Shown here in pieces: positions 9,167 to 18,423 of a stretch of 64,000 bases of DNA. The stretch's first letter is position 1, and every line of letters starts with the position of its first letter. The notes under the pieces were generated by a model. The model made no database searches and was not told the DNA's origin. It worked only from the letters and a program-made list of their open reading frames with translations. This DNA is from Nitrospiraceae bacterium. GTDB taxonomy: Bacteria; Nitrospirota; Nitrospiria; Nitrospirales; Nitrospiraceae. A program made the translations under genes and the position numbers. The stretch lies in NCBI GenBank assembly GCA_919902505.1, contig CAKKRE010000037.1:46447-110446 (forward strand), given 5' to 3'.

Positions 9167-10684
9167 ATGGCCGTTTCCACGCCGCTCTCCAATACTCCGT
9201 CGTATGATCCGCAGGTGTTGCTCGATTCACAGCCGGTGACCGTGAATGTGATCGACCCTGCCGACCATTCCGTGCCATTCCAAAATCGAACCTCGCTGGA
9301 AATATTCGGCGACATGGCCGGCTCCAGGTGCCACGCGAAAGTCGCAGGGAAGGCGGCTCCCTGTGAGTTTTGCCGCATGCCTGAGGCGTTGGCGCGGGGA
9401 GGCGTGGTGTCTGAGGAGGTGGACATGCCCGATGGCCGCCGTCTCCTGATCCATTGGGCCAAGGCCCCGACGACGGACGGACGGGTACACGTCATTGAAA
9501 CGATCGTGGATGTGACGAAACGCAAGCAGGACGAGCAGAGCCTGCGGCAGTCGCAGAAGATGGAGGCCCTCGGGCGACTGGCGGCCGGCATCGCGCACGA
9601 TTTTAACAATCTGCTTATGGTTGTGATCGGCCATGCGCAACGGGTGGCACAGCAGCTCGGCTCGCATCCCTGCCATCATGAAGTGGAGATGATCGGGCAG
9701 GCGGGGAGCAGGGCGGCCGCCTTAACGAAGAAGCTGCTGACGTTCAGCCGGCGCCAGGTGCTGGAGCAACGGGATGTGCCGCTCAATACGTTGATTCGCG
9801 ACATGGAAGATATTCTGCGTCGTTTAATCGGAGAGCAGATTCAGACGGTGATTGTACTCGACCCCAGAGCCGGGCATGTGTTGGGCGATCCCGTGCAGAT
9901 CGAACAGGTGTTGCTCAATCTGGCCCTCAATGCGCGCGATTCCATGTCAGAAGGCGGGATTCTCACGATCGAGACGGGTAATGCCGATCTGGACGAGGCG
10001 TACGTGCGTGCCCATCCCGGCGCGGTTCCTGGTCCCTACGTCAAACTCGTGGTGGAGGATACCGGATGCGGGATCGACGCCGAGACTCTCGCCCATATTT
10101 TTGAGCCGTTCTTCAGTACGAAGGAGTTCGGCAAAGGCACCGGCTTGGGGTTAGCCACTGTGTATGGCATTGTGAAGGAAAGCCGCGGTTATATCGATGT
10201 GACCAGCCAGCCGGGACGCGGCTCGCGGTTTACGGTGATGTGGCCCCGGGTGCTGACGCAAACAGGAGAAGCCGAGCCGGTGGCGGCATCTCGCGCGGTT
10301 CCCGCCGCCTGCGCGACCATCCTGCTTGTGGAAGACGATGAGGGCATTCGGCGTCTCGTCTCAGCTGTGCTCCGGGACCAGGGCTATGAGGTGCTGGCGG
10401 CCACCGACGGTGTCGAGGCCCTGCAAATGCTGCAATTGCGAAAAGGGGGATGCGACCTCCTGATCACGGATGTGATCCTGCCGAGAATGAAAGCGGCCGT
10501 GCTGGCACAGGGGGCGAGGACCATGTTTCCGAACATCAAAGTGCTCTTTATTTCCGGTTATGCCGGCGACATGCTGGTCTCGCACGGGGTGGATGCGCAA
10601 GCCGCGTATTTGCAGAAACCGTTTCTCCCCCAGGCCATTATCGAAAAGGTGGCCGAACTTCTCCTTCCCCCACGCCGGCAATAG
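9167..10684 (+). CDS. Hybrid sensor histidine kinase with PAS-like N-terminus and receiver domain
   Basis: 505 residues, no membrane segments, so a soluble sensor. Residues about 15-125 form a PAS-like domain with a Cys/His cluster: CH followed after nine residues by PCEFC. A HisKA domain carries the phosphorylated His in GIAHDFNNLL (about 140-150). A HATPase domain follows with its N box (LNLALNARDSM), G1 box (VEDTGCGID) and GKGTGLGLATVYGIV. The C-terminal receiver (about 385-500) has acidic pair EDDE and phosphoacceptor Asp in LLITDVILPRMK. No separate response regulator gene is next to it. The Cys cluster suggests redox or metal sensing, but the ligand is unknown. Confidence 0.9.
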   Translation: MAVSTPLSNTPSYDPQVLLDSQPVTVNVIDPADHSVPFQNRTSLEIFGDMAGSRCHAKVAGKAAPCEFCRMPEALARGGVVSEEVDMPDGRRLLIHWAKAPTTDGRVHVIETIVDVTKRKQDEQSLRQSQKMEALGRLAAGIAHDFNNLLMVVIGHAQRVAQQLGSHPCHHEVEMIGQAGSRAAALTKKLLTFSRRQVLEQRDVPLNTLIRDMEDILRRLIGEQIQTVIVLDPRAGHVLGDPVQIEQVLLNLALNARDSMSEGGILTIETGNADLDEAYVRAHPGAVPGPYVKLVVEDTGCGIDAETLAHIFEPFFSTKEFGKGTGLGLATVYGIVKESRGYIDVTSQPGRGSRFTVMWPRVLTQTGEAEPVAASRAVPAACATILLVEDDEGIRRLVSAVLRDQGYEVLAATDGVEALQMLQLRKGGCDLLITDVILPRMKAAVLAQGARTMFPNIKVLFISGYAGDMLVSHGVDAQAAYLQKPFLPQAIIEKVAELLLPPRRQ

Positions 10685-10914
10685 TGCGCGCACGAGCACG
10701 ACTGGCCTGATTGGTTCAATCTTGCCTGTATGCAGCCCGCTTCCCGATGGCCGCCGGTGATTCCGTTACGATGCTGCCCGCAGGCGTAAGGGTCGCGTAT
10801 CCAACTGGTCGAATCGACGCGGATGACTGCTTGACGCCGGAGCGGGGAGTCGGCACACTCCCGGCCATGGCGGATCTCGGTCCTTCGACCTGAGAGCGTG
10901 GTAAGGAGAGGCGA

Positions 10915-11931
10915 TTGCTCGCGTCATGGACCATCCTCGTGCTGAGCGGAGCCATGATCGTCATGGCGGGGACGAAGCTCTCGCGCTGCGGCGATCAGAT
11001 AGCGGCGCTGACAGGGCTCGGGCGACTGTGGGTCGGCGTCGTGTTGATGGCGGCTGCGACGTCGCTGCCCGAGGTGTTCACAACCGTCAGCGCCGGTTTG
11101 CTCGATGCGCCGGACCTGGCCGCCGGGGATCTCTTCGGCGCGGTGCTTGCCAACATGTTCACCCTCGGCCTCATCGACCTTGTCCATCGCGACAAGCGCG
11201 TCTGGGAGCAGGCGGCCTTCGAGCATACGCTCGTGGCTGCGCTGGCGATGCTCCTCACTGGATTAGCCGCGTTTCTGGTGTTGTTCCGGAGCTCGACGGG
11301 TCCTTCGGCCATCGAAGGGGGAAGTGCTCTTCTTTTTCTGGCCTATGTTTTCGGCATGCGGATGGTGTTTCGGCAGGAAGACGTCAAGCGGCGTCAGCGG
11401 GCACAACAACTCCTTGCCGAGGCGGAGGCTGACGACGACCACACGCGAGAGTCGGCCCGGCGTGACGGACTGCGCCGCGCCGCCATCGGATTCGTCGCCG
11501 CCACGATGATCTTGATCATCGCGGCTCCACTGCTTGCGAAGTCGGCCAAGGATATCGCGGATCAATCGGGAGTCAGCACGACCTTCGTCGGGACGTCGCT
11601 CGTGGCGGTGGTGACGACATTGCCTGAGTTGGTCACGTCTCTGGCCGCCGTCCGGCTCGGGGCCTTCGATCTTGCCGTGGGCAATCTCTTCGGCAGCAAT
11701 GCCTTCAACATGGCGGCCTTCTTGTTTGCCGATCTGGCATACGCCGGTGGGCCATTACTCGGCGCGATCGACTCCACTCATGCGCTGACCGCCCTCTGGG
11801 GCATTCTGATGATGAATATAGGGCTGATGGGGATTGTGTATCGAGTGGAGAAGCGGTACTGGCTCATTGAACCGGACAGCCTGGTGATGATCCTCGGGTA
11901 TCTGCTCGGCCTCTGGCTGTTGTTCCGATGA
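10915..11931 (+). CDS. Sodium/calcium exchanger-family (CaCA) membrane antiporter
   Basis: 338 residues with two inverted alpha-repeats, the hallmark of CaCA antiporters. Repeat 1 is near GVVLMAAATSLPEVFTTVSA and repeat 2 near GTSLVAVVTTLPELVTSLAA, followed by AVGNLFGSNAFNM. Each half has about five hydrophobic helices, joined by a charged cytosolic loop (about 150-185, RQEDVKRRQRAQQ). A TTG start at 10915 is chosen because AAGGAGAG lies 5-7 bases upstream and the first helix begins at once. Exchange of Ca2+ or another cation for Na+ or H+ is expected. Repeat 1 reads GVVLMAAATSLPE where many members have GxxLAAxATSLPE, so the ion preference is uncertain. Confidence 0.87.
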   Translation: MLASWTILVLSGAMIVMAGTKLSRCGDQIAALTGLGRLWVGVVLMAAATSLPEVFTTVSAGLLDAPDLAAGDLFGAVLANMFTLGLIDLVHRDKRVWEQAAFEHTLVAALAMLLTGLAAFLVLFRSSTGPSAIEGGSALLFLAYVFGMRMVFRQEDVKRRQRAQQLLAEAEADDDHTRESARRDGLRRAAIGFVAATMILIIAAPLLAKSAKDIADQSGVSTTFVGTSLVAVVTTLPELVTSLAAVRLGAFDLAVGNLFGSNAFNMAAFLFADLAYAGGPLLGAIDSTHALTALWGILMMNIGLMGIVYRVEKRYWLIEPDSLVMILGYLLGLWLLFR

Positions 11932-11946
11932 TGCCTGACGTGCCCA

Positions 11947-12269
11947 CTAGCAGGATGCGGAAAAAGTCCACCAGCGGCGTTCTCGACATCCGTGAAGCGT
12001 GAATCGTGAAGCGTATCTCGTCGGGGGCAGAGCGTATGGCTGGTGGCGTATAGCTGAGAGGAGAGATGCCCACTCTCGATTTCTGGCCATATGCTATGAG
12101 CGCTATGCCATAAGCTCCGTTCTGCGGACGAGAGACGAACGACGTTTCACGAACGACGCACTACGAGGGCGGCCCTTTTGCGCATCCTGCAGCTATTCTG
12201 ATACCAACACACGCCGTGAGCTGATTGCGATGTAGGGTGCAAAATCAGAGTTTTTCCGCAACCTGCTAG
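11947..12269. mobile_element. 323-bp CTAG-bounded inverted-repeat element
   Basis: Left end CTAGCAGGATGCGGAAAAA (11947-11965) and right end TTTTTCCGCAACCTGCTAG (12251-12269) are inverted repeats of 19 bases with one mismatch. A further degenerate copy of the right end, CTTTTGCGCATCCTGCAG, lies inside at about 12176-12193. This suggests a composite or nested insertion. Near the left end there are short direct repeats of GTGAAGCGTGAATC type (11991-12015). No reading frame encodes a recognisable protein. The left end is related to the sequence at the stop of the Usp gene (1660). Confidence 0.7.
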
Positions 12270-12461
12270 CCCGCATTATTCATGACGGTTCGTCGCGAAA
12301 TCGCCGAGTCACGTTGCGAGACCGGCGCGCGGAGCCGGGAGGACCCAAGGCGTACTCGTGCAGTACGTCGAGGGTCCGAGGGGCGAGCCCGCCGGCCGAA
12401 GGCTCGTCGCAGCAGTGAATCGGCGATTGCAGCAGAAGTGCTCACGAATAATGCGGGCTAG
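12266..12461. mobile_element. 196-bp CTAG-bounded inverted-repeat element abutting the previous one
   Basis: Left end CTAGCCCGCATTATTCATGA (12266-12285) and right end TCACGAATAATGCGGGCTAG (12442-12461) match as inverted repeats over 20 bases with one mismatch; the outer 16 are perfect. The left CTAG is shared with the right CTAG of the neighbouring element, as expected if one element inserted into the target site of the other. The interior is GC-rich, lacks a coding frame, and contains CCGGCGCGCGGAGCCGG-like foldback. A solitary related end is at 24514. Confidence 0.72.
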
Positions 12462-12492
12462 GATGTGTTCAGTCACGTCACCTCACGGGCGG

Positions 12493-12861
12493 TTATTTCC
12501 AGGAGACGGAGGGGAGGGAGATGACTCGGTCGGTCTCCGCGGTCGTCTGTGCCTCCAGGAGCAGATCGTGCACAATTTTCACACGGGCCCGTATGTCCTG
12601 AGAGAGCGACAGGAATTCGACCCCGAACGAATCCTTGCCGGTCCAGGTGACGACGGCGGGTTTGATTTCGATAGGTTCCCGGCGATCGGGCAGTGAGATG
12701 CGCAGCGTCAATCGCATTCCGCAATGCACCTTGGCGTCAGGTTGTTCGATCCGGCAGCCGCCCGGGGAGAAGTCCCGCACAACGCCCTGGCTGGTCCCGC
12801 GAGGTCCCTGAAGCTCAATGGGCCGGTTCATCTCCACTCGTGTGTTCTTCCGTTTCGACAT
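12493..12861 (-). CDS. PilZ-domain protein (probable c-di-GMP binding)
   Basis: 122 residues, a single PilZ domain. The c-di-GMP signature is present in two parts: an Arg in KNTRVEMN near the start (about residue 8) and DFSPGG (D/NxSxxG) near residues 30-35. Both parts are needed for ligand binding, although the canonical first motif RxxxR is only partly visible. Later strands include VVTWTGKDSFGVEFLSLS. It is a stand-alone adaptor with no catalytic or membrane part. It lies alone between repeat elements and a TPR gene on the same strand 143 bases upstream, so its partner cannot be inferred from context. Confidence 0.85.
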   Translation of the reverse strand: MSKRKNTRVEMNRPIELQGPRGTSQGVVRDFSPGGCRIEQPDAKVHCGMRLTLRISLPDRREPIEIKPAVVTWTGKDSFGVEFLSLSQDIRARVKIVHDLLLEAQTTAETDRVISLPSVSWK

Positions 12862-13004
12862 CGATCGCCCTTTCCGCGCTGCGCCTCGCCTCTATGTGAC
12901 AGGATCAAGCCCCTGCTGTTCTGAAACCATCCGACAAGCGGACCTTCATGGAAGGGATTCGTCGATCCCATCCGTTGTCGGGTTGCCCCCTGGTGTGGAC
13001 TTGC

Positions 13005-13994
13005 TCAAATAGCCGGCCGCATGAGTGACTCCGCCAACTCCTTGAATGCCGGATCCAGCATGAATCGCTTGAATGAAACGTCCTGTCGTGGATCCGGTAT
13101 GCGGTCACCCGCATCTCGCTGACGATCGTTGTGGAAAGCGGCATGGAGGGATTGCATGGCCCTCTCCCGGTCGTTCATCCCCGCATAGGTGCGAGCGAGG
13201 TCGTAATGAAAGAGGGGATTGGCAGGATCTTGTGAGAGGCCATAGTCCAATGTGGTTTTGGCGCGTGCCAGGTCACCGGTCATGCCGTAGGCCACCGCCA
13301 AGTTATGAACGAGCAGACGCCAGAGGGCTCGGTCGAGAGTCGGGTTCGTTCGTTCGAGTGCGATCGCCTGTTCATAGTGCGAGATGGCCTGTCTGAATTG
13401 CCTTTGAAGGTAGGGCACGCTGCCTGCTCGAAAGTGATCGAGGCTTCCGGCCAAGGGGGCGGGGATGATGGCGAGGCTCTGCAGCACTTCGCGTAATCGT
13501 GAATCATCTCCGGTCGTGAAACCGGTTTTGGCAACATGAATGTCTGTGTAGACGTTGTCTTTACGGACGCAGGCAAACAGGTGGAGTTGATCTACCGGTG
13601 TTCCTTTGGTCTCGGGAAGCAGATACTCGAGGACAGGCACCTGCCTGATTTCGTATCGTGTGATGTCCTGCGGGGGTTGTTCCGGTGATGTCCGCGCGAT
13701 GCGTTCCAGATGGGCAAGACAGCCTTGTTCCGTAGCCTGACCGGATACCGCTTCTAACGTGACCGAGAGATGTATCGATGCGGCGTTGTTGGTGGCTAGA
13801 AAATATCGCCGTCCATCCGGTTTGAGCCCATCGACCTGTATACGATAACCGGTGATGTCGAGTGTCACGGCCCACGGCTGTTCCACCAGGGCGATGGTTG
13901 CGAGCTGCGGTGGCTTCGTTGCCATGGCGGTCCCGACAGTCACAAGGGTAGCGCCGAGTAGGCTGGCGAGAACTGATTTCGTGAATGGTGGCAT
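13005..13994 (-). CDS. Exported TPR-repeat protein of unknown function
   Basis: 329 residues. A signal peptide (about 1-25, LASLLGATLVTVGTAMA) predicts export. The central part (about 30-185) matches no family I recognise. The C-terminal part (about 190-290) carries TPR-like helices: RQFRQAISHYEQAIALERTN, WRLLVHNLAVAYGMTGDLAR and PLFHYDLARTYAGMNDRERA. TPRs mediate protein contacts, so a periplasmic scaffold role is plausible but unproven. Transcribed leftwards as a single gene. Confidence 0.75.
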   Translation of the reverse strand: MPPFTKSVLASLLGATLVTVGTAMATKPPQLATIALVEQPWAVTLDITGYRIQVDGLKPDGRRYFLATNNAASIHLSVTLEAVSGQATEQGCLAHLERIARTSPEQPPQDITRYEIRQVPVLEYLLPETKGTPVDQLHLFACVRKDNVYTDIHVAKTGFTTGDDSRLREVLQSLAIIPAPLAGSLDHFRAGSVPYLQRQFRQAISHYEQAIALERTNPTLDRALWRLLVHNLAVAYGMTGDLARAKTTLDYGLSQDPANPLFHYDLARTYAGMNDRERAMQSLHAAFHNDRQRDAGDRIPDPRQDVSFKRFMLDPAFKELAESLMRPAI

Positions 13995-14342
13995 GGGATC
14001 TCTTTGCCCTCTTCCTTCGCGTGAGCGTCCTGCGGTGACTGTAGTCTAACGTTCACGCCCCGCCTGCCAAAGAAAAAGTGCGAAACCGGCCTGACCGGCA
14101 CTCGCCTGTGGCATCGTGCGGCAGTTCGGAGGTCAGTCTGGGATATTTGCCGTCAGTGGTCATGCGCAAGGCGCCGATGGGATGGAGACGGTGTTCCTAA
14201 TCGTTGTCTGTTGCAGCCGCTCGGTCTGGGGATCGGGTAGCATTCGCGGGTGGCCATCGGGTACCGGCTTTGCATTGTGTGAGGCAAGGATGTATCTGTA
14301 CCGTGGGCCGGGCATGCCGGACGTAGAACGGAAGGAGCAAGG
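13995..14342. other. 348-base divergent intergenic region, nothing recognised
   Basis: This lies between the leftward TPR gene and the rightward NTF2-like gene and must hold both promoters. I see no clear -35/-10 pair, no stable T-tailed hairpin and no convincing small gene. Confidence 0.4.
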
Positions 14343-14942
14343 ATGCAGCAGCGAACCACGGGGCTACTGGGGTTTCGGCGACGGTGGCGAGTCGCCTGCT
14401 TAGTGGCGGCAAGTCTCATGCTGGCGGGGCCGTCGGCGCATGCCACCGTGCAGGTGCTGCCTGAGATGACGCTGAAGCGCGAGGGGCGGACCATCACCGG
14501 AGCCAAGGCGATTCGCGCCGATCAGACGATGCAGGAAATTCTGACGGCCTTCGATCGCGCGGAGCACGCGCTGGAACGGCAGGATCTCAGCGCGCTGCTG
14601 CAGTTTTATGCGTCCGGCTACAACTATCACGGCTTACATGTGGCGGACGTGGAGCGCATCTGGGGCGAGGTCTTCGAGCACTATCGCGCGTTATCCTCGA
14701 CGCACCTGTTTTCCGAGATGAAGGTGGTGCAGACGGGAGAAGAGACCCGGGTGGAGTTGACGTGCACCGGCGGTCTGTATGGCACAGAGGCGCAGTCAGG
14801 CACCCGCATCACGCTGGATAGTTGGTTCCAGGAGGTGCACTATCTGGTGCGGGACAAGAACGGATGGCGGTTTCTCGGGAATCGGGGAGATGCGCCGCGT
14901 TCGGCGCCCTTCTCCTCGTCCCCGCACCATCCTCTGTTCTGA
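14343..14942 (+). CDS. Secreted NTF2/SnoaL-like protein of unknown function
   Basis: 199 residues with an arginine-rich N-terminus and hydrophobic helix (about 17-36) ending in PSAHA, a plausible signal-peptidase site. The mature part begins a helix (EILTAFDRAEHALERQDLSA) followed by LLQFYASGYNYHG. It then alternates strands such as RVELTCTGGLYG and a terminal HYLVRDKNGWRFLGN. That layout is typical of nuclear transport factor 2-like cone folds, which often act as small periplasmic binding or accessory domains. RBS GGAAGGAGCAAGG precedes the ATG. It resembles in general plan the lipoprotein at 21655. No function can be assigned. Confidence 0.72.
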   Translation: MQQRTTGLLGFRRRWRVACLVAASLMLAGPSAHATVQVLPEMTLKREGRTITGAKAIRADQTMQEILTAFDRAEHALERQDLSALLQFYASGYNYHGLHVADVERIWGEVFEHYRALSSTHLFSEMKVVQTGEETRVELTCTGGLYGTEAQSGTRITLDSWFQEVHYLVRDKNGWRFLGNRGDAPRSAPFSSSPHHPLF

Positions 14943-14952
14943 GCGGGGGTGA

Positions 14953-15405
14953 TTAGGCTGCAGCGGCGGATGCGGCTGTCGCAGCTGTGCCGAGCAGCTT
15001 TTTGACGCTGGCATGGGCCAACACCACGTCCGGTGTCCGCTGCAAGGCTTCATAGTAGCTACGTTCAAAGCCATCACCCTCTTCGGAGGGACGGAGCATC
15101 ATGCGCGCTTCTGCCAAGAGGTCCTGCGCCGCTTCAAGGGTCGTGTCGTCTTGATCTTCCAGGACGACATCGATGCGGACGACGAGGTGTGACAAGGGGT
15201 GAAGCCAGGCGAACCAGGGGTCGTTCATGACCAGCTGCAGCAGTTGCCCCGCCGAGGAGACGCGCCCGTAGATGCGTTCATAGGTGACTTGTTCGGAGAC
15301 GATGAGGGACTTATGCAGGCCGAGGAGGCCGTGCCGGAGGTCCTTGAGGCTGCGGCGCAAACTGTCCGGAATCGGATTCTGAGCCGACCAGGAAGAACGT
15401 GTCAT
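14953..15405 (-). CDS. Conserved-looking hypothetical cytosolic protein
   Basis: 150 residues, predominantly helical, no signal peptide and no cysteines. The segment SLKDLRHGLLGLHKSLIVSE followed by YERIYGRVSSAGQLLQLV looks like a helical bundle. A central acidic region (VVLEDQDDTTLEAAQDLLAE) precedes an Ala-rich tail. It is convergent with the NTF2-like gene, ending 10 bases from it. I do not recognise the family, but the amphipathic helices and consistent codon use support a real gene. Confidence 0.65.
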   Translation of the reverse strand: MTRSSWSAQNPIPDSLRRSLKDLRHGLLGLHKSLIVSEQVTYERIYGRVSSAGQLLQLVMNDPWFAWLHPLSHLVVRIDVVLEDQDDTTLEAAQDLLAEARMMLRPSEEGDGFERSYYEALQRTPDVVLAHASVKKLLGTAATAASAAAA

Positions 15406-15708
15406 ATACCACCAATCCTAACAGATCCACAGCTTCAAGCGACGGTTGTTCCTACCACAGGAATGACGCCCGATCCAGGGCCGATGCTCCGTCCTTCGTG
15501 GATACTCTATCGGCGTGTTTGCGCAAGGATTGAGTCGTCGGCAGGGGGAGGCGACATTTTTTTGTAAGGCCGCGTCGTAGGCGTGAGGAAAACCGGGGTT
15601 TTCTCCTGGAAGCTGAAGCACTTACCTGAATATTGGTCGCGCTCGGGATGTGTACGTAGGGGATCCGGATCCCACCTCAGAATCGGGAAGGCAGCGAGAT
15701 TGGAGGCT
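15406..15708. other. Divergent intergenic region with a small hairpin
   Basis: About 300 bases between the leftward hypothetical gene and the rightward P-type ATPase. A short perfect hairpin GAAAAC-CGGG-GTTTTC lies at 15588-15603, and a seven-T run at 15558-15564 is not paired with it. An in-frame ATG at 15583 could extend the ATPase by 42 residues, but that extension lacks family character, so I treat this as leader sequence. Confidence 0.4.
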
Positions 15709-18423
15709 ATGGTCGAGCAGGGGCACAACATCCACACTCGGTGGTACGCACAGTCCCCGGATGAACTCGCGCGGGCTCTTGACGTGAGCCTCGCCGAGGG
15801 ATTGCGCGAGGATGACGCTGCGCGTCGCCTGTCGATGCACGGCCGTAACGAACTGCCGGAAGCCCCGCCCCCTTCCCCTTGGACCATCCTGGGGGCGCAG
15901 TTCACCAGCCTGATTGTCTGGGTGCTGATCGGCGCTGCGATCGTCTCCGGCCTGCTCGGAGAATGGGTCGATACCGGCGCCATACTCGCCATCGTCCTGC
16001 TGAACGGATTTCTGGGTTTCGCTCAAGAATATCGAGCCGAACAGTCGCTGGCGGCACTCAAAACCCTGGCGGTGACCTATGCGCGGGTGATGCGCGGCGG
16101 CTCGCGGCGGTCGCTGTCTTCCACAGAATTGGTTCCCGGCGACATCATCGATGTAGAGGCGGGGGATCGCATCCCGGCGGATGCGCGCCTCATTCAAGCC
16201 GCGGCGTTGCGCACGCAGGAGGCCGCGCTGACCGGGGAATCGACGCCGGTCGACAAATCAGGCGGGGTGCTTCCCGACAACGACCTGCCCCTGGCCGATC
16301 GGCGGAACATGGTGTTTCTGGGGACCACCGTCACGGGAGGGAAGGGCCGCGCGCTTATCGTCGCAACCGGCCGTGGAACCGAGCTGGGGCGGATCGCCAC
16401 GTTGATGACGACGGTGCCGGTCGAACCGACCCCGCTCCAGCGGCGGCTGGAGCAGTTCGGCCATGTGCTGCTGCTGCTGTCGCTCGGGATCGTCGTCGTC
16501 GTGTTCGTGCTGGGCTTGTGGCGAGGCGAGCCGGTCTTCGATATGTTTCTCACGGCCGTGAGTCTGGCCGTCGCGGCCATCCCGGAAGGTCTGCCCGCGA
16601 TTGTGACGACGACCCTGGCGCTCGGCGTCATGCGCATGGTGACGCGCCATGCGCTGATCCGACGATTGCCGGCCGTGGAGACGCTGGGGGCGGCGACGGT
16701 GATCTGCACGGACAAGACCGGGACCCTGACGAAGAACGAAATGACGGTGACCCGCCTGGCCCTCGATGGACAGGTGTATGAGGTGACGGGGGAAGGGTAT
16801 GCCCCGGAGGGTGACATCATCGGTAGCGATCCGCGGGAGGGGGGATTGCGGGATCTTCTGCTGAGCGCGCTGTTGTGCAACGCCGCAACGCTCAAGGAAG
16901 TCGATGGCAGTTGGAACGTGGTGGGCGATCCCACGGAAGGGGCGTTACTCGTTGCGGGCGGCAAGGCCGGATGGCGGAAAGAAGACCTGGAGCGGGCGCA
17001 TCCGGTGGTGGGGGAAATCCCCTTCGATTCCGACCGCAAGATGATGACGGTGGTTCGACGATCGGGCGAAGACATCGTGGCCTATGTGAAGGGAGCCCCG
17101 GATATTCTGCTCGGCCGTTGTTGCGACTATCTGTCGGTCGAGGGGCAGGTGCGGCCGCTCACCGATTCGATGAGAGAGTCCATTCTGTCCATCAACCGGC
17201 AGTTCGCCGAGCAAGCCCTTCGTGTCGTTGCCCTGGCCCGGCGGCGCCTCGATCAAGAGCCGTCCACTTGCGAGTCCGAGCGCATCGAGCGGCAGTTGGT
17301 CTTTCTCGGTTTGGCCGCCATGAAGGATCCCTTGCGTCCCGAAGCCAAGATGGCCGTCGAGCTCTGCCGGTCGGCCGGTATTGTGACGGTGATGATCACC
17401 GGTGATCACAAGGAGACCGCCCTGGCCATTGCGCGTGAGGCGGGCTTCCCGGGCGGCGCGACGCAGGCGCTGTCCGGCCTGGAGTTGAATGGGCTGACCG
17501 ATGGCGAGTTGTCCGCGCGGGTCCGGGACATTTCTGTCTACGCGCGAGTCTCGGCCGAGCACAAACTGCGCATCGTGAGGGCCTGGCGCGCCCAAGGGGC
17601 GGTGGTCGCGATGACCGGCGACGGGGTGAACGATGCCCCGGCGGTGCGGGAAGCGGATATCGGGATTGCGATGGGCCTGACCGGCACGGATGTCACGAAA
17701 GATGCGTCGGACATGGTCGTCACCGACGACAACTTTGCCTCAATCGCGGCGGCGGTCGAGGAGGGGCGTAGTATCTACGACAATATCCGCAAGGCCGTGC
17801 ATTATCTCTTGTCGTGCAACTTGAGCGAAGTGCTGGTGATGTTGGGGAGTACGTTGCTGGGCTGGCCCCTGCCGCTGCTTCCGATTCATATTCTGTGGAT
17901 CAATCTGGTGACCGACGGATTTCCGGCTCTGGCCCTCGCCGTGGATCCGAAAGATCCCGATGTGATGAAACGGCCGCCTCGCGACCCGCAAGCCCGCCTG
18001 CTGGATCGTGAGCGATTTCTGGCTGTCTGTCTCCAGGGTACGGTGATGGCCCTGGTGACGCTGGCCGTATTCGGGATCTCTCTGACGATCTGGCACGATG
18101 AGGTGCCCTTCGCGCGAACCATGACCTTTACCACGCTGGTGTTGGTACAGCTGCTGCACGCCTTCAGTTGTCGCCATGAACGGTATTCTCTGTTTCAAAT
18201 CGGAGTGATGACCAATCGGGCGCTTGTGGGGGCGGTGCTGCTCTCTGCGCTGTTACAGGCGGGGATTCTGTTGAGCGCCTGGGGACAGGAGATTTTCAAA
18301 GTCGTCCCGCTTCGAGCCGACGAATGGTGGCTGATGGTGGGACTCGGCGTGCTGCCGTTCGTGGTGATGGAACTTTGGAAGTCGTGGAGGCGAATGCGGG
18401 AACCTGTCGCTGAGGCGCGTTAA
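15709..18423 (+). CDS. Cation-transporting P-type ATPase, calcium (P2A) type
   Basis: 904 residues. The N-terminal cation-ATPase domain starts [19 protein letters not shown]. The actuator has [14 protein letters not shown], and the membrane helix 4 motif [10 protein letters not shown] includes the PEGL of SERCA/PMR1 pumps. The phosphorylation site is [14 protein letters not shown] (Asp335), and the hinge is [12 protein letters not shown]. Helices 5-10 include [20 protein letters not shown] and [14 protein letters not shown], matching the Ca-binding helices of this class. It likely exports Ca2+ (perhaps Mn2+) across the inner membrane. The ATG at 15709 is preceded by GGAGG only 2-3 bases away, which is tight. 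Its end overlaps the convergent phosphoesterase gene by 4 bases. Confidence 0.9.
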   Translation: MVEQGHNIHTRWYAQSPDELARALDVSLAEGLREDDAARRLSMHGRNELPEAPPPSPWTILGAQFTSLIVWVLIGAAIVSGLLGEWVDTGAILAIVLLNGFLGFAQEYRAEQSLAALKTLAVTYARVMRGGSRRSLSSTELVPGDIIDVEAGDRIPADARLIQAAALRTQEAALTGESTPVDKSGGVLPDNDLPLADRRNMVFLGTTVTGGKGRALIVATGRGTELGRIATLMTTVPVEPTPLQRRLEQFGHVLLLLSLGIVVVVFVLGLWRGEPVFDMFLTAVSLAVAAIPEGLPAIVTTTLALGVMRMVTRHALIRRLPAVETLGAATVICTDKTGTLTKNEMTVTRLALDGQVYEVTGEGYAPEGDIIGSDPREGGLRDLLLSALLCNAATLKEVDGSWNVVGDPTEGALLVAGGKAGWRKEDLERAHPVVGEIPFDSDRKMMTVVRRSGEDIVAYVKGAPDILLGRCCDYLSVEGQVRPLTDSMRESILSINRQFAEQALRVVALARRRLDQEPSTCESERIERQLVFLGLAAMKDPLRPEAKMAVELCRSAGIVTVMITGDHKETALAIAREAGFPGGATQALSGLELNGLTDGELSARVRDISVYARVSAEHKLRIVRAWRAQGAVVAMTGDGVNDAPAVREADIGIAMGLTGTDVTKDASDMVVTDDNFASIAAAVEEGRSIYDNIRKAVHYLLSCNLSEVLVMLGSTLLGWPLPLLPIHILWINLVTDGFPALALAVDPKDPDVMKRPPRDPQARLLDRERFLAVCLQGTVMALVTLAVFGISLTIWHDEVPFARTMTFTTLVLVQLLHAFSCRHERYSLFQIGVMTNRALVGAVLLSALLQAGILLSAWGQEIFKVVPLRADEWWLMVGLGVLPFVVMELWKSWRRMREPVAEAR

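Noticed and set aside
10711..10893. 60-codon frame between the kinase and the antiporter
   Set aside because: No ribosome-binding site, no family features.
10685..10914. Possible yybP-ykoY (manganese) riboswitch before the antiporter
   Set aside because: The conserved core sequence of that class could not be found in the leader.
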